From Mactra quadrangularis (Eukaryota > Mollusca > Bivalvia > Venerida > Mactridae): a stretch of DNA of 64,000 nucleotides. The first letter of the stretch is position 1, and every line of letters begins with the position of its first letter. The stretch is taken from the NCBI GenBank assembly GCA_025267735.1, contig CM046299.1, forward strand, positions 19,552,232 to 19,616,231. The letters are read 5' to 3'. The translations under genes were made by a program, and so were the position numbers. Positions 11,201 through 26,200 of this stretch are shown in pieces. A model generated the notes under the pieces. It saw nothing but the letters and a program-made list of their open reading frames with translations, was not told the origin of the DNA and did not search any database.

Positions 11201-14200
11201 ACTATCGAAACCATACACATCATAATAAGTTAGATGTCAAGTGGAAACCTTATTATCGCATTCTTGAACAAACTTCACCTGTTACATTTATTATCAAACA
11301 CCAATTAGATGGTTCAACTCTAAAAGCGCATGCCCAACACTTGCGTTTGGCTAATCTTAATGAATGGCAAATTCCCAAAGACGATACCGGTAGGCCGTTA
11401 CGTCGGGCTCAGTATGTTGAACCACCTGTTAGTTCAAGTTACAGTTCAGGAGAAAGTTCTGATTCTGATAATAAACACATGTCATTAACACACCATTATC
11501 GCAAAGAGCGTTCCGATAGCGATTCGGAGGATGATTTACCGTTATTTGAATTACAACGCAGAATTCGTGATCGCAGACAGCGTGCTCGTAATGAAGATAA
11601 GGCATCGCTAATTGACTCCACATCCTCTTCTGAGGGGGAAAGGGAATATGATTCTTAGTAGCAACATCGAATCATTAATTTACCTGTATTTTTTTATATA
11701 TGTTTTTTTTTTTACTATTGTCTGTTTGTACATTGTACCAAGGCTTCATTATATCGTTCTAGATATATTCTTTTAGATATAACACATTTTTCTGTATGTG
11801 TTTCAGATTTGTGTTACAAAATGATTTTCTGGACGATAAACATTTTGGCAGTTTTAGTAATATTTGGGGGCCCTGTTATTACTGAGAACATTGTTAAGGA
11901 CAATGTCGTGTTTAGAAAAGTAAATGAAGTTTCTACCACTAGAGCAAGATGGTTGGCTACCATCATAATAGATTATGACGAAATTGAAAGTTTTTTGTCA
12001 CAAATTGCAAAGGATGCTAAGGCAGCACGTTTTCTGTTACAAGAGTCAATTACGAGTTATAGTACGAATCCGCAGTATGTTCCGTTTTTGAATGTGTTAC
12101 GAAGCACATTAGCAGAAATTGATTATCTTGATAACTTACGATCTGACATTCGCAGAGAGGTTAGACAATTATTGAAAATTACGGGGAGATCAAAAAGGAG
12201 CATTTTACCATTTATTGGGTCTGCTCTTAGTTTTCTTTTTGGGACTTTATCCGAGAGCGACTTAAATGGTATCCGATCGCAGTTATCTAAGCTGGCACAT
12301 AACCAGGAATCAATTGTACATGTTGTCGAACAAAGTTTAACTTTTATTAATGATTCGCGAGAACTCATTAGAGAAAATCGACACTCTATTACCACCATAA
12401 CAGGGAGTTTAAGAAAGTTAGATGATAAATTGCGTATTATTACGGAAGAAATGGCAAAGTCAATATCTGAAAATCGTCACTTCATGGAAGTTTTGGCTAA
12501 ACTAGATTTACTGGTAAATGAAATAAACATAATGACGAGGGACGCTAGATTTTATTTGACTACATTGCAGTCACAATTGGATTACTTGGCTTTAGGAAAA
12601 GTGTCTACTCGAATAATTAGTCCAGCAAAATTATGTTCATTACTTATTCAAATTGAAAAAACCGCTCCTAAACTGATGGCATTAATCGCTAACCCTAGAA
12701 CGAACATTTGGGATTTTTATCGGTATTTAACGAGTTCTACCGTTTTTATAGATGATAAAATAGCAATTATTTTGTCAATACCAATGATAAGGTTAGATGA
12801 AATTTTTGAAGTATATCAAGCTGTACCAATACCTATGATTTCACCGAAACCGTTAATTGGCGCTAAAAAATTTGACATTACAGCTGTCTACAATTTAGAA
12901 GCTCCCGGATTTTTAATAGATAAAGTAAGAAAAAGTTACGTGCTCTTATCAAATAACGAGTTAATGGCTTGTAGTCATGAAAACATTAAATTTTGTTCCG
13001 CCGTTGAGCCTAAGTATTCTGTTGTCATGGGACAAACGTGTGTCATTAATCTCTTTACGTCAGCGAAATCCGATTACTGTGAGTCTCGGGTTACAAAGAG
13101 TAGTTTACCTCTCGCATACAAATTATCGGAAAATGAATGGGTAATTATCTCAAGGATTGGCTTGAACTTTGTTTTGGTTTGCGGTGCACAGCAGACTGAG
13201 ATAAACATTAGCCCTCCCTTAGACATAATTAAACTTGATCATAAATGTATAGCATCAAATAAATATTTTTCGTTAACTTCTCCTTTTATTGTTGGGTATT
13301 CAAATGTATCTAAACAATCGTCAATAGATTTAATTCCTGCAAATTTCTCTCAATTTAATGTCTGGCAACCACTCAATTTCAGTTTTCCAAATTTGACTGA
13401 AATCTCATTGCCTGAACCTTTGAAAGAAATTAAAGACATACCAATAAGTCAGTTTATTCAGGAATTGAAACAAAGACAACCAATCAATTTAAGAAAAAAG
13501 GCTAGCCATAGCGCATGGTTTTACATAAGTCTTAGCATTACAATAGTGGTGGTGCTGGTTATTGTCCTGCAATGTTTCAAATCGAAAATATTAAACTTCA
13601 TTAACTGCCTGCCAAGTTGTTTACGTCGGGGAAAGACAGAGGGGCACAAGGGTACGATTCGGCAAGACGTCGAACTTCAAGACATGAAGCATGGTGAGAA
13701 TCATTCATCAGTCGTTCCTGCACCTATCGTCGAGGAACACACGACAACGTTCCGAGAACGCTTGTACCCAAAGTTATTTGGGTGGGAAGGGACACCGGAA
13801 CAAACAGATGTACACGTATAGTGGTACACATGACCTTATGTATATAAACAAATTATTATATTGAATACAGTATTTATCCATATGCTGTATACTTGGTTTG
13901 TGATGGACACAAAATGTATTTTTCTGTGTGTTACATACTTGTCTTTTTTTAACGGGAACTATATTTACCTGTGTACATTATAATTGTTTTCATCTAGTGA
14001 TTACAATTTCATCAAAAGTCATAAAATTAGATAACGCACACCTTAGTTATTTCAATTAATGCAGACGTAGAAGTTTAGCAATAATAAAAAATGAGACCAG
14101 AGGTTAGAAGAATTCATTTTTGTTTTACAAAAACAAACAGAACGAAACATTTTTTTCAAACAATTTCTCACTTGTACTTCAATCTCAACAAGCATTTCAA

Positions 14201-17200
14201 ACATGGAACGTCGCTGGAGCCGAATATTTGAAATAACATTTAAAAACGTTTATACGGCATTGGGAAGTGAGAGTAGTATTACTGACAAGAATAGAGTAAC
14301 ATTAGCTACTCAATGTGCGTTGGAAACTGCACATCAATTAACTGGAGGAGATCCGCCTAGTAGAACGGAAATTCAAACTGTGCAAGCGGAGCCAGTAACA
14401 CCGCAACCACGGACACCAGAAGCGCTTGTCACTTTGAGGCGTCATCATGGTCTTGGAGGCAACAGTGACAACTTATAACTCCTGAAGGACTAAAATTTCA
14501 ACATACAGAATAGTTTAACATTCAAACCGACATTTAAATTTACTTGTTTACATAACGTGTTGTTACTTATCGCATTCGTGTGTATTTAAATAATGTGTTG
14601 TTAATTATTATTTTTTTAGGTTCCATCGTTTTATTCATATAATTAGTGCTGGATTATTGCCAAATACAAACGTATTAAAGAATAGTAATTCACAAATTAT
14701 AGTTGACAAATAAGTGCATTAAAACCATTAAGTTTCAGTGTACCAAGTGTTTATTACATTTAAGTGTACCAAGTGTTTATTAATTGGTAATCATATGTTT
14801 GTTATTATCTTTAAATTATGATATGTCTATTTAAATTGTATTTAAATTGTTTTATTATATGATTGTTCTATGATATAACTCTATGTGTAGTGCTCTGGTT
14901 TACGGCGACGTATCGTGTTATATTGGTGTTGGAAAATTTTAAGGAAAAATTTTCTTTTTGGGGGGAACGCATGTAGCACGATAGCGTCTTGCATACACAG
15001 GTGAGACAGGTAAGCTGGTTACTATGTGTAACCAAGGTAGATCACATGGGTTGTGACGTGGTTGTCACGTGTGTATGACGTAGACAGACTGCCTTGTGTG
15101 CGGCTTGCAGTCGGAGTTTAGAACCCATCCCGGCTAGACGTATTATTAAATATTAGAAAACCACTATACGATCTTGTTATTTTACACTATTGACAATGTA
15201 GCAACTGTGTTACAGTTTTTCCCACAACATTTTCCCCAAGCACCATACATGTAATATACATACTTTGCAGATAATTCAGGCTACCAAAGTTCATGTAGAA
15301 TATAATTTATTTTCATAGAAAATGAAGCCATTCTTGTGATGGTACTGTTTCTCAAACTTGGCTATTTCAATCTTACTTCATTTTCAGACATTTGTTCAGC
15401 CTGTTTTTGATGGTACAATTGGACACTCTGAGGCAAGTCATTATGGCTCGTTCATTCAGAATTGTCTCAAAGCATTGCACTCAAAGATTAAAGATATTAA
15501 GGATGCAAAACTATTGGATGAAGTTCTTCATGCCTCCGTGATATGTGGGAAATGTTACATCAAACTGTTGTCGTTGATTGATGAGGACAGATTGTTCATT
15601 GTACCATCATATCTTTATTTGATCTTTCAAAGCATATTAGATAGCAAGGTAAGACATTCTTACTTCATACCTCAGTTCTGTAGTGCCGTTGGTAGCTAGT
15701 CAGGATTTAACATCTAGTTTCCTGCAAGGGGTACAGTTTCATATCCCATCCTGGACAGTTATGCCCTTTCATGAAAATTTGTCAATGATTATTAAGGTAT
15801 ATGGAGAAGTTGCTGGCCTTGTGGAAGGGTAGGTGAGTACTGGTTATAGGCAAGCATCCAGGAAAGCAAAGATAGATGCACTGGCTGCAGTAAAATAATG
15901 TAATTTATGTTCACAGGGGTTTAAACCCATTATGAATAAATCATCATCCCTGAAAAAGTGTAGGCTTGCAGATTCTTCTCTGACCTACCAAATTGCTGCA
16001 TCTTGATTTTTTATTGTCAATCCCTGGTTAGGGTTAATTTTAATTTATTCCCTACATGAGAAAAAATTGTTCTTGTAAAGGTACAAGTATCAAATAAAGT
16101 TAATAAGGTCTACTTACCCACTCTTAAAATTCTGGGGAGGGAACTTGCAAACGCTCTCTTTTTAAGGATGGTCTTAAATGTTCTTGAAAATTCTAGTATT
16201 TATATGAATCATAATTAGCTCAGTGAAGTCAAAATGAAAATGTTGTAATAAAAAAGTTCAACAAATTGATGTTGGTCTTTTTTAAATTAGAAAATTTGCC
16301 ATTTTTTACCAATGTTCAATAATGACAATAATTTTTTAGAAGGTTGTTGTTGAATTTTGTATTGAAAGACAAAGTGAAATATTAGGTTGTCTATGATTTA
16401 CCAGGACATTTAGGCTACCATATTTCACAAACTGTGTTAGAATAGTTCACTGGGCTTTTTCAGCTGAATAAGGTTTGTTTGTGCCAGATCCATCCATGCC
16501 AAACAAAGTTATTTTACATATTAATTATTATTGCTGAAAAGTCTGCAACACTGATTAAATCCTATTGTTGTGTACACAGAATTTGTACATCCGGTTCAAA
16601 CAGACTTTTTGCTGGGAAAAAACATCAACTTATGTTAGGAATCAAATGTATTGTTTTCTTATTTTGCAGCTGTATGAACATGTATTAGACATCTGCAAGA
16701 TTGTGATTGATATCTTTGATGTAGCTACATTTCCATTACCAGAGAACGCAGACAAAATAGTCTATGCTTTCAATAACTTCCTATGGAAAACATCTTGTAA
16801 TATGCTTAAACAAGGTAAATATTCTTTATCTTTAAGAACTTATGATTTTCTGTTAGTGTTAATTATTTTCTTATTGAATGCAAGATGCATTTACCTGCCA
16901 GTCAATTAATTTAAGTAAAAAATAACATTAACTGCTGTTAATACCGGGCTCTATCAATCTCTTTGGAGAGTAATTTTACTCCAGTTTTTGTGCAGTCGAC
17001 AGAATGTTTCCCAGTTTTGCTTTTAATGACATTTGTTCTCCTTTTGGTAAGACATTTTATGATACAATCTAGTGATTTATTGACCATTTGTTGTATTATC
17101 ATAATTAAGTCTACTTTCTTTTAATGCATAGATTCCATTCATTTGTAATGTCAGAATTTATGTATTTTAGGCACTACTGTTAGCCTTAAAGATGTACTTA

Positions 17201-20200
17201 GGATGAGGAAATGTGCTGTGCTATTTTTGTGTTTCTCACCTGTGAAGGAAGACCTTTTGATGCAATGTCAGAATGTTTCACTTCATTATTCCACATATGA
17301 TAAAAGATGGATAGACTCAGGAACTAACGCAGCATTTGTTGATGTCTTTAACTCTGTGGTAGCTTGCTTGAAGAATCTCCGTTACCCGGATTCAGATACG
17401 GAACAATTTAGTGTGCAATGTAAGATCTTGCAAGTACAAGGTATATTGGTTGAACATATGTTGAAAGCATTGAAAGTTACTGACGCTCGTGATGTGATCG
17501 AAGGAATCCAAACTTCAGATGAAAACTGTCATTTGGCTGCAGTTGTAAAGAACTTCTATGAATTTTCTGCAGCAGTTGTGAATAGCAATAAACTTAAGGT
17601 GGAAATTGGTATAAACGTGGATAAAATTAAAGAATCCAATAAATTAGCATCTGAGATCCTAGAAGAAGGCAATGATGAGAAGTTATTAGTGTTACATACT
17701 TCTATGTCTTACTTTATTAATTCTCTACATACCAAGTCATGTGAAGGAGTACCTAGTGATTTACTTCATGAGATTGCTCAGAGCTGTGTTATTAACAAGA
17801 CTATTATAAAAATGCTACAACCAGGAAATGAAACTCAGATAAAGTCTACAAGTGATAGTAAGAAGTTAGATACATTGAATACACAGAAACATAAATTGAT
17901 TTCATCTTATTTGATGGCTAGTTACAGACATTTACAAGTGTTACATCAATGTTTGGAAGCCAAGTTTGGTAAATACTCTTATTTAATAATAATAATAATA
18001 ATAGTAACAAGGGACTTTAGTCAGTTATTTCCCCTTGTATATTCTTTAAATAGGTTGGTCCAATTAGTTGGATTACTCTGATTTTATCGTTACTTTTCAA
18101 TGTCAATTTACAAAAATTAATCTTACATAACTTTTTATAAATCATTTAATTTGTTTGAAATTCAAGGTAAGTATTTTAAGGGTAAAGAAATATCTACATT
18201 TCACCACTTCTGTTAATATCTTAATTAACAAGAAAGAAATTAGAACAAAAATATTTTGTTATCCTTACATAGGACTTCAATGATAAAGTCTGAGGATTCC
18301 AAATGTAAGGACCTACTTACAAATTGGATTGCTTCAGATTTTATCATGGAAAGATAACTGACTGAAGTTCCTAATTATACTGGTAATAATGATGATACTG
18401 ATAATGAAAATAAAAAAAAAATAATCCATGGGTTAAAGTCTTCAGGATTTATCCTGAACCTCAGGGTTTTGGGGCACTGAGAAAGAGTTCTTTTTTCTAT
18501 GTAAAAAAATGCTGAAATCATGAAAATCAGGGATTTCAGGATTTTGGAAATTTTGAACTACCCATAATAATGATAATTAAGTCTTTATTCAACAAAACCA
18601 GATTTTGATAAATCCAGTCTTCATTTCAGAGCTCTGAGTCCAAGAAGCAATGTAATTCTATTGGTCAGTGCTTCTGCTCAAGGAAACTTTTGGACTGAAG
18701 AATATTTCTTCCACTTTTGTAGAAAAAGGTAATCTAATTTAGCAAAGGGTGGAGTTATAAGTACTATCTCAATTACCTCCCCTGATTATCTGCTATGACA
18801 CTGATTATTGTTCTTTTTACAGACAAAGAAATATTAACAACATGTCTAGACATTGGTAAAGATTATGCACAAGAACTTGGTAAAAATGAAACTATCATAG
18901 TTGAGAAAACTGTACATGCTTATAGAAATTATTTAGGTAAGTTTTCTATCAGAATAATTTCAACCATGAAACATGATGGACCAATTCCCCCAATGAACAA
19001 ATCCTGTAAAAAAAGGTCTGTTTGGATCTTGCTGGTTAATCGGACAAAAAATTTGATCTCATCCACATTTGATTAGTAAATTTGCTCAGTTTTCAGTTCA
19101 TTTAAATATGTCAATTTACTCAAATGTCACTCTTAAATGTCCTATAAGACTTGGTTTGGCCCTGTAAAACTTTGATCTTCACAGGACCTACTATCCAGTA
19201 ATAAACTGTTGAGTTTTGCGATGACTGATTTTTGCTTCCATTTATGTAGGTTGTGAAGTGTTATTGTAAAACACTAGACAAAATATAAGATTTGGCGTAG
19301 TAATTCTCATTAACCAAGGTGTATAATTAGATGTTAAGTGAATTCTTTGTTAGCTTGACTGGTATTTTAGCACTTATCTCTATGGGCTTGCATTTCAATC
19401 TTCAATTTTTCAAATCAAGGAATTGACTTCTTTGACATGAGCACCTGGATAGTCAAAAGAAGTTTTCTGGTATCAATTTAAAAACGAATAGTCGTAAAAA
19501 TAAATATGGTATAGACAGTATAGCAATGAATAGTAATGAACAGTTAAATATGTTTTTTATAACTAAATACTTTGCAAATGTACTAAATTTTTCAGACTAA
19601 TGTGTTTCCCCTGTAAAGAATGTGTACAAAATTAAAAGTACGAAAAGCATGTCATTTTTACTTAACTGATTTATAGTTTTGGGTTGACCCATCTACAATT
19701 TTTTTTATCATTACAGCATTTTTATGTTCACATATTGGTCGTCTTTGTATACATGAGGAATGCTATGATGGAGCAATAGTAATGTATACAATAATGGCTC
19801 AACAATATAAGAAACTACAATCTGTAAGTATAGATTTACTTAGATAGAATTTAAGATAAATTTTATTTTAAGTCCGCAAAACAATACTCATAGCATAAGG
19901 GCATGTGAGCTTCAGACATTCCGAAAATTGTTTTGACATTACTGGACATCTGGTCCAGTGATCTTGGAAGAATCACTGGACAGAATCAGGTTTCACTGGA
20001 CCAGAAGAAATCATCAAAATGACAGATCTTTACACCTTTATTAGAAACAATGTTTTATAACCAATTGGAATTCTAAGGGAAAGTCAATACATCATAACAT
20101 ATTACTGTTTTCTAGTCATTCATTTTTTTTTAACTGAAGACAAACTTAAAAATTAGTTAAAATCTTACTGAAAAAATACGATAAAATAGCCGATAGTTGT

Positions 20201-23200
20201 CCTCATTTTAATTTTAAAAAATGAAATTTAACCGAACATTCGGACCAGCTAAAACAGATTTTTTACTGGACTGATTGCAATTTTACTGGTCAGGTCTGTC
20301 AGACTGGCACTTTTCGGAATGTCTGGTGAGCTTATAAAACTGAATAAAGCAAAAAAAAAACTGCAAAGATTATAACAATTTCTGAGACTTGAGCTATTAG
20401 GGCGTCAGCATATTCAAATTAGGAAATTTCAAATCACTTCAAATAAAATTGAGACCTTGGTCTGTGCCACTGCCACAATAGGCTATATGCGATATTTCAA
20501 ATCTAGTAGGGTTGCTGATCTGTGCCTCACTAACTGGTTATACTCTTCCATGAACATTTGACAATGATGTTGATTTTCCACCATCAGTGAGGTATATGGA
20601 ACAGTTGTTGATTTGCAGTTGGGTTGATAAGTTCTGGATATTGACTAAGGCCCCGAAAAGCAAGGATAGGTGAGCTAGCTGTTGTAAAATGAACAATGTT
20701 TGTGTTGACAGGGCCTTAAACCCGATAAAAACTGATATTAGTTTTGAGTGGAATAAACCGTGCACAAAAGATTTACCTATCTTTATTACCCTCAAATGAT
20801 TAACTAATTTGTACACTTGTTATAATTTCAGACAAATTTGATAGGAGTTTATGAGAAACTTGTAGAATGTTATCAACATAAAGAAGAATGGATTGAAGGT
20901 TGTAAATGTATTGTAGAAGCTCTAGAAACAATAGATGATAGTTTAAAACAAGTAGCTAATATATGGGCTAGAATGAAACGTGAGGCTATCAGTAAAGATG
21001 GAACATTGACGTCTGTGTAAGTTTTACATTTGTGTACACTCCCTTTGCAGCTTAGTGAATGGACCATGCCAAGTGCGACCTTTTTATTTGAATAACAATA
21101 CATTTACCCATAAATATAAGCATGTGCTCTTTTGTTAACACCTTGTTTGTGGGACAAAATATAACTGTAAACCTTTATTAAATATGCTAATAGGTAAGAT
21201 CATGGAAACGTCACACCGCTGCTTTATTGAGTGTAGATCTATGCTATTGACTTTTATTATGTACTTAAAAAGACCAATGTAAGATTACCAGATTCCATGT
21301 GATCTTAAAAATCTTTATATGCATTTTTGTGTGTTGAAACGATCACCTGACTAAAATGATTATAAAATGACGGATATTTCCCCATGTTGTAGAAAACAAA
21401 ATGGCAACTCCTTGGATCTCATAACTTTAAACGCCATATTTGTTATTTTAATCATTATAGTGACAAATACAATCTTGAGTGACATCATTGATAGGATGGC
21501 TTCACTTTGCATTTAAGTTGAATGTGCTCTATGTTCACAATTTAAGTATTAGAATTACAAGCATAAAATTATCAATATTTTTTTTTATTGTGGTTAAATT
21601 TCCATAATTTTATGAATGCAGAAATTTCCAACATTTTTGCATATTGATTTTTTGCAGTTATAAGCATGAGAATTTATTTCATTTTTGCAGTCAATTACAT
21701 ATTGAAACTTATGAGCATCAAAACATATGATCAGAAGATTCTAAAGCAGAATTGCAAGGTGCTGCTCCCTGCCATTTTTCTCTCATACCTGCCCTTTTTT
21801 TCTCCTTCCTATGCAGAAATTGGTATTTTTGAAACATCAGCTGTCTGATTGGCCTTGCCCTTTCTTTTACTGCCCTGCCCCTTTTTGTATAAGAGTTTTG
21901 AAATAGTTACATTGTGCCATCTAATATCAATAATGTTCATGTTTTATTTTTAGATCTTTGAATGCTGTTGTCCTAAAGGCTGGTAAAAAATTTCCAAATC
22001 TAACAAGTCGACAAATTTTGTTGGCTGAATATAAGGTGTGGAAAAATTTTACAAGGTAATAGTCATTCTGTTTATTGAAATAGTTTTGTGTGTATCTAGG
22101 TTTGAACACTTCTTCTTGTTGAGATAGTTTGCTTTGTATGTTCAAGTATTATGAACATCCTAACTCAGTTGGTAGCAACCAAGTCTACTGATCGAGGGTC
22201 TGTGGGTTTTATTCTTGGGTGGGGCATACTTTTGCGGAGCTTGGTCCTGAAATAATTTCTAAAGCCATTCTCCATCCAACCACTAATTCTAAATCATGTC
22301 AGGCAGTTGTCAGTCTCTGACAAAGTATGTACCTGGTTTACAGCGAAATCTTGCCATTTAGTATTACAGTATAACCTCTGCAGAACGGCCCTCTACAGAA
22401 CAAATTCTCTGCACAACAACAGCTTTTGATACATCCCTTAGGCATAATTATTATTGAAATTAACCTCTGCAGAGCAACAACCTCAGAACAGCAACTTACC
22501 TTAGTCTCTCTCAATGGATGTTGTTCTAGACAGCTTGTACTGTACCAGAAATAGTGAGTATATTTATTGACTGCTGTAATTTGACCTCTACAATGTGTCA
22601 GTACATTGCTAAAAAATTAAAAAAAAAACGACATTGGCTCTTGTGTGGTTGTCAGTGTTATGTTTTGGTTGAAGCCTTCTTTATAAATATTTCTGCTGAT
22701 ACAATTATAGTGGCTAGACCGATGACTGCAGATATAGCAGAAATAATGGAGTTTGATCATGAAATTTTCTTTTAATGCCTACCTTTGTATCAAATAGGGT
22801 AGTTGCCATTTAGTGATACAGATTTATTTTCACATTAGGATTATTATAATAGATTGTAACATTTGAAAGAGCAGTAATGATACTTATACAGAATAGACTA
22901 TAACTTAGTCCTAAATTTAAGACCCTACGTATGTTTTTTATCATTTGGACATTTCTCTGTTACGTAGGGTCTTAACGGATAGCTTCAAAAACGCATAGCA
23001 AAAATTTTAGTGTACAGACATCGAATCAGGTCTGAACGTTCTACTCGTTTTAATTCGAAAAATTTGCAATAAAACGATACACCAATAGAAAGATAAACAA
23101 AAAATACACATGATAATAGTAAAATTATTTCAAATTCTAACCTTAGACAGTCAAATAATCCATTTAAAATCCTTAATTAACAAGTACTTTCAGTTTGTCA

Positions 23201-26200
23201 CAATAACTGTGCGATAATAGCCAAAGCAATCCGAATTCAAATTGGGTCACGTGATTTGTAAGAATTGATTTTGAACGAATTTTTAAGGTATGCTATTGAG
23301 AGCAAGAACGACAACTCTGTAAAAAAAATTCGTTTAACCGAAGCGACACTTTATTTACCGCTAAGAATTCAGTTCAAAATGGCGGCGAACGGCGACAACC
23401 CTGGATAGCAGTAAAAGTAATTAGTGTTTTTGTAAGCGAAAAACCTGATTAATACCTTTTGATTTATGGAAAGAATAAAAGTAAACTTTTATCTATCGTT
23501 TGGTGCTAATTTGACCCATATTCATTTACTTTTTGAAAAAAATATTTTGCTATGCGTTTTTGAAGCAATCCGTTAAGACCCTACATAACAGAAAAACGTC
23601 CGTATGATAAAATAGTTATGTAGGGTCTTATATTTAGGACTAACTATAACTGAAATTCAAATATTTGGGTTTTCCCCTCCGGTACAAACAAACTTTCACC
23701 ATTACAATGAAAACACAGGTAGAAAGAGCAATAGGATTTAATCCATAGTTTGTGCTATTTAGCAATAATGTGTAGAAAACTTTGTTTGTACTGCCTGTGC
23801 ATGGACGGACAACCCATAAATTTGAATTCCGGATTAGGTCAATTGCAATTGTTGTACATGTACATGTTTTTATTTCTCGAAAAATAAGAAAATATCACAC
23901 ACTGACATACGTGTAATGGTAATTATAGATGGAACTGTATAATGAAATACTTGTATGAACATGTCATATTTACAGGAGACATCATTTAGTGGAGTATAAT
24001 ATAGTGTGTGAGTTGTTAGAAATATCATCAACCCCTGTACATAAAGCTGAGGCTATGATTGCTGTTGCCATGGATTCTTGTATTACTGGACAAATTTATA
24101 AAGACATGTACGTATATAGCAACCCCAACTGATTTTCAAATTTATTTATTTGTTTATAAAAATTAGTTTCAGATTAATGTACTAATGGAAACAAAGATAA
24201 AACACTTAACTTTTAAAAGAGTTGTCATGTAGAAAAAAATTGTATAGCATTTTGAAGTTGTAAAATATTGCTCAATTTTAGAACAATTATACAGGTATAT
24301 GAAACCACAAAAAGACTTCTTCAATCCTACTTGTGCACCCTGCTTCATTTTCTGCCTTTTTTACTTCTGAAAAAGTCTAAGGTACTTGCAGTATTTTATT
24401 CATTTTTTTGGGAAACACAGTCAAACCTGTCTATAGCGGTCAGCTAAGGGACTGGCTAAAAGTGACCACTATAGACAGGTGACCACTATATACAGGGTCT
24501 CTCAAAACCAACAAATAAATAAATATATACAGGAAAAGTATTTTATTTATGCTGTTTCATCACAATAATTATACTATATAAACATGATATTTCATTTTAA
24601 ATAAAGAATTAATGTGAAGACATAATATTCATTGGACAATGAATTGTATTGGAAATGAAATTATAAATCAAGCTATTTTAGTATTTAGTTAAAAAAGTAG
24701 GCCATTTTTTCAGACTTGATGTATTGTCAAGCCGCATATCCACTGTTGCAGTTTTTGCCATGGAAATATTCAATAACTTGTCATTTTCCACTTGAAAAGC
24801 ATATTCATATAAAGATATTGCTGGCCATGTCAACGAAAAATCATAACTAACTGCGAAGCAAATAATTTCAATACAAAAATATCTCCGATGTGGAGAAAAA
24901 TAATCTTAATATAATCGTGCATAAACATTAAAATTATCTTATTTGATACATAATTTTCACTCAATCTTGTTTGTGAGAACACACAAACATCTCTTTAGAC
25001 AACGGTGACCCCCTCTCAGCCAATCAAATTGCTTAAAAAGTGTTTGATAAACCCCATAACACACGGTAAAGTGTTTGATATTATGAGATCGTTTTCTCCG
25101 TGCGTTAAACTCGAGAAAACATAGACTGAAAGTATAGGGTGGATACAGACTTTTTTAAGTGGGGTGCACACTAAGAACAAAATGAAATGTTATTGTTCAT
25201 ATACAGGCGGCCACGAACATTGGAAAAGTCTAATTATGATCTTATTTGTTGACAAGCGTAAGTAATTAAATAGTACAACCCCTTGTTTAATGTCTAGATC
25301 CGCCCCATAATCAGTTTAATACAATCAACTGTAATGCTTCAATAAGCTTATCTGTATTTAGTCTGGATTACCTGCCCCTTACCACTATCGTTATCAGGTC
25401 AGGCAAAGCACGATCATGGCTGCACTCCCAGTTTTTGTTCGGATAACAAAATTATCGTATATGTTTTCTTTATCTGCATGATCATTAGCTGACAATAGTA
25501 ACTTTAGTAGGAATTCAGTACTATATAAGAAATTCAAAGTCGATTTACTGATTGCTCGTATACTTAGCGAACAATTAATAAAAAAACATGTCTCGAAGTG
25601 AACACAATTCAGGCTTGAAATAGTCTCGTTAGAATTTCGGAAACTTTATTTATCTTAAATGTAACCGAACTACTAAAGGAGGTATCCACTGTAATTCTTG
25701 TACAATGATCTTTAGATTTAAGCCCGTGTAGGGAGAAATGTTCATATGTAAACACTATTATCCAATAACTAATTCATTAATAGGGCGCTGACATTATCAT
25801 GCTTTGCCTGACGTTCTTTTACCTGTGAAAGTACGACTGGGAACTGGACAATCTATTTGAAAGCTAACCGAAATTTTGAGAAATTAACTGTCCTTATTGC
25901 TTATTACCGGGAGACAAGGAAGCGCATTTTTTATAAGTCTAAAACTACTGCAAACGAATGATTTTATTGAATTCATCCGATCAAGTTAATACAGCATGTC
26001 ATGTTATTTTAAAGAAAACCAAGATCTATATTTAAGACAAAAAGCTTTTCGATCAATTGTATTTTGGATAGTTCATTCTTTCAACAAAACGAACGTTTAG
26101 GCGTTATCATGCACAAATATTTATAAAACATAATGTATTTAACAATGTAATTGAGATTTTCTACCATTTTTGTTCAGGACAATCGTCTTGATGGTTTTAA

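Larger units (their letters stand above)
6417..15214 (+). mobile_element. Env-bearing Ty3/gypsy LTR retrotransposon, nearly intact
   Basis: The element is 8,798 bp, bounded by 243-bp LTRs that begin TGTAGCACG and end GTGTTACA, with a 4-bp target duplication GTTT (6413-6416 and 15215-15218). Internal order is leader, gag, protease-RT, RT-RNase H-integrase, env, a 91-codon ORF, polypurine tract. Integrase lies after RNase H, as in Ty3/gypsy and retroviruses and unlike Ty1/copia. The single LTR mismatch (6503 against 15058) indicates recent insertion. The host locus is intron 1 of separase, same orientation. The presence of an F-type env resembles insect errantiviruses; which gypsy clade it belongs to needs a tree. 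Confidence 0.95.
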
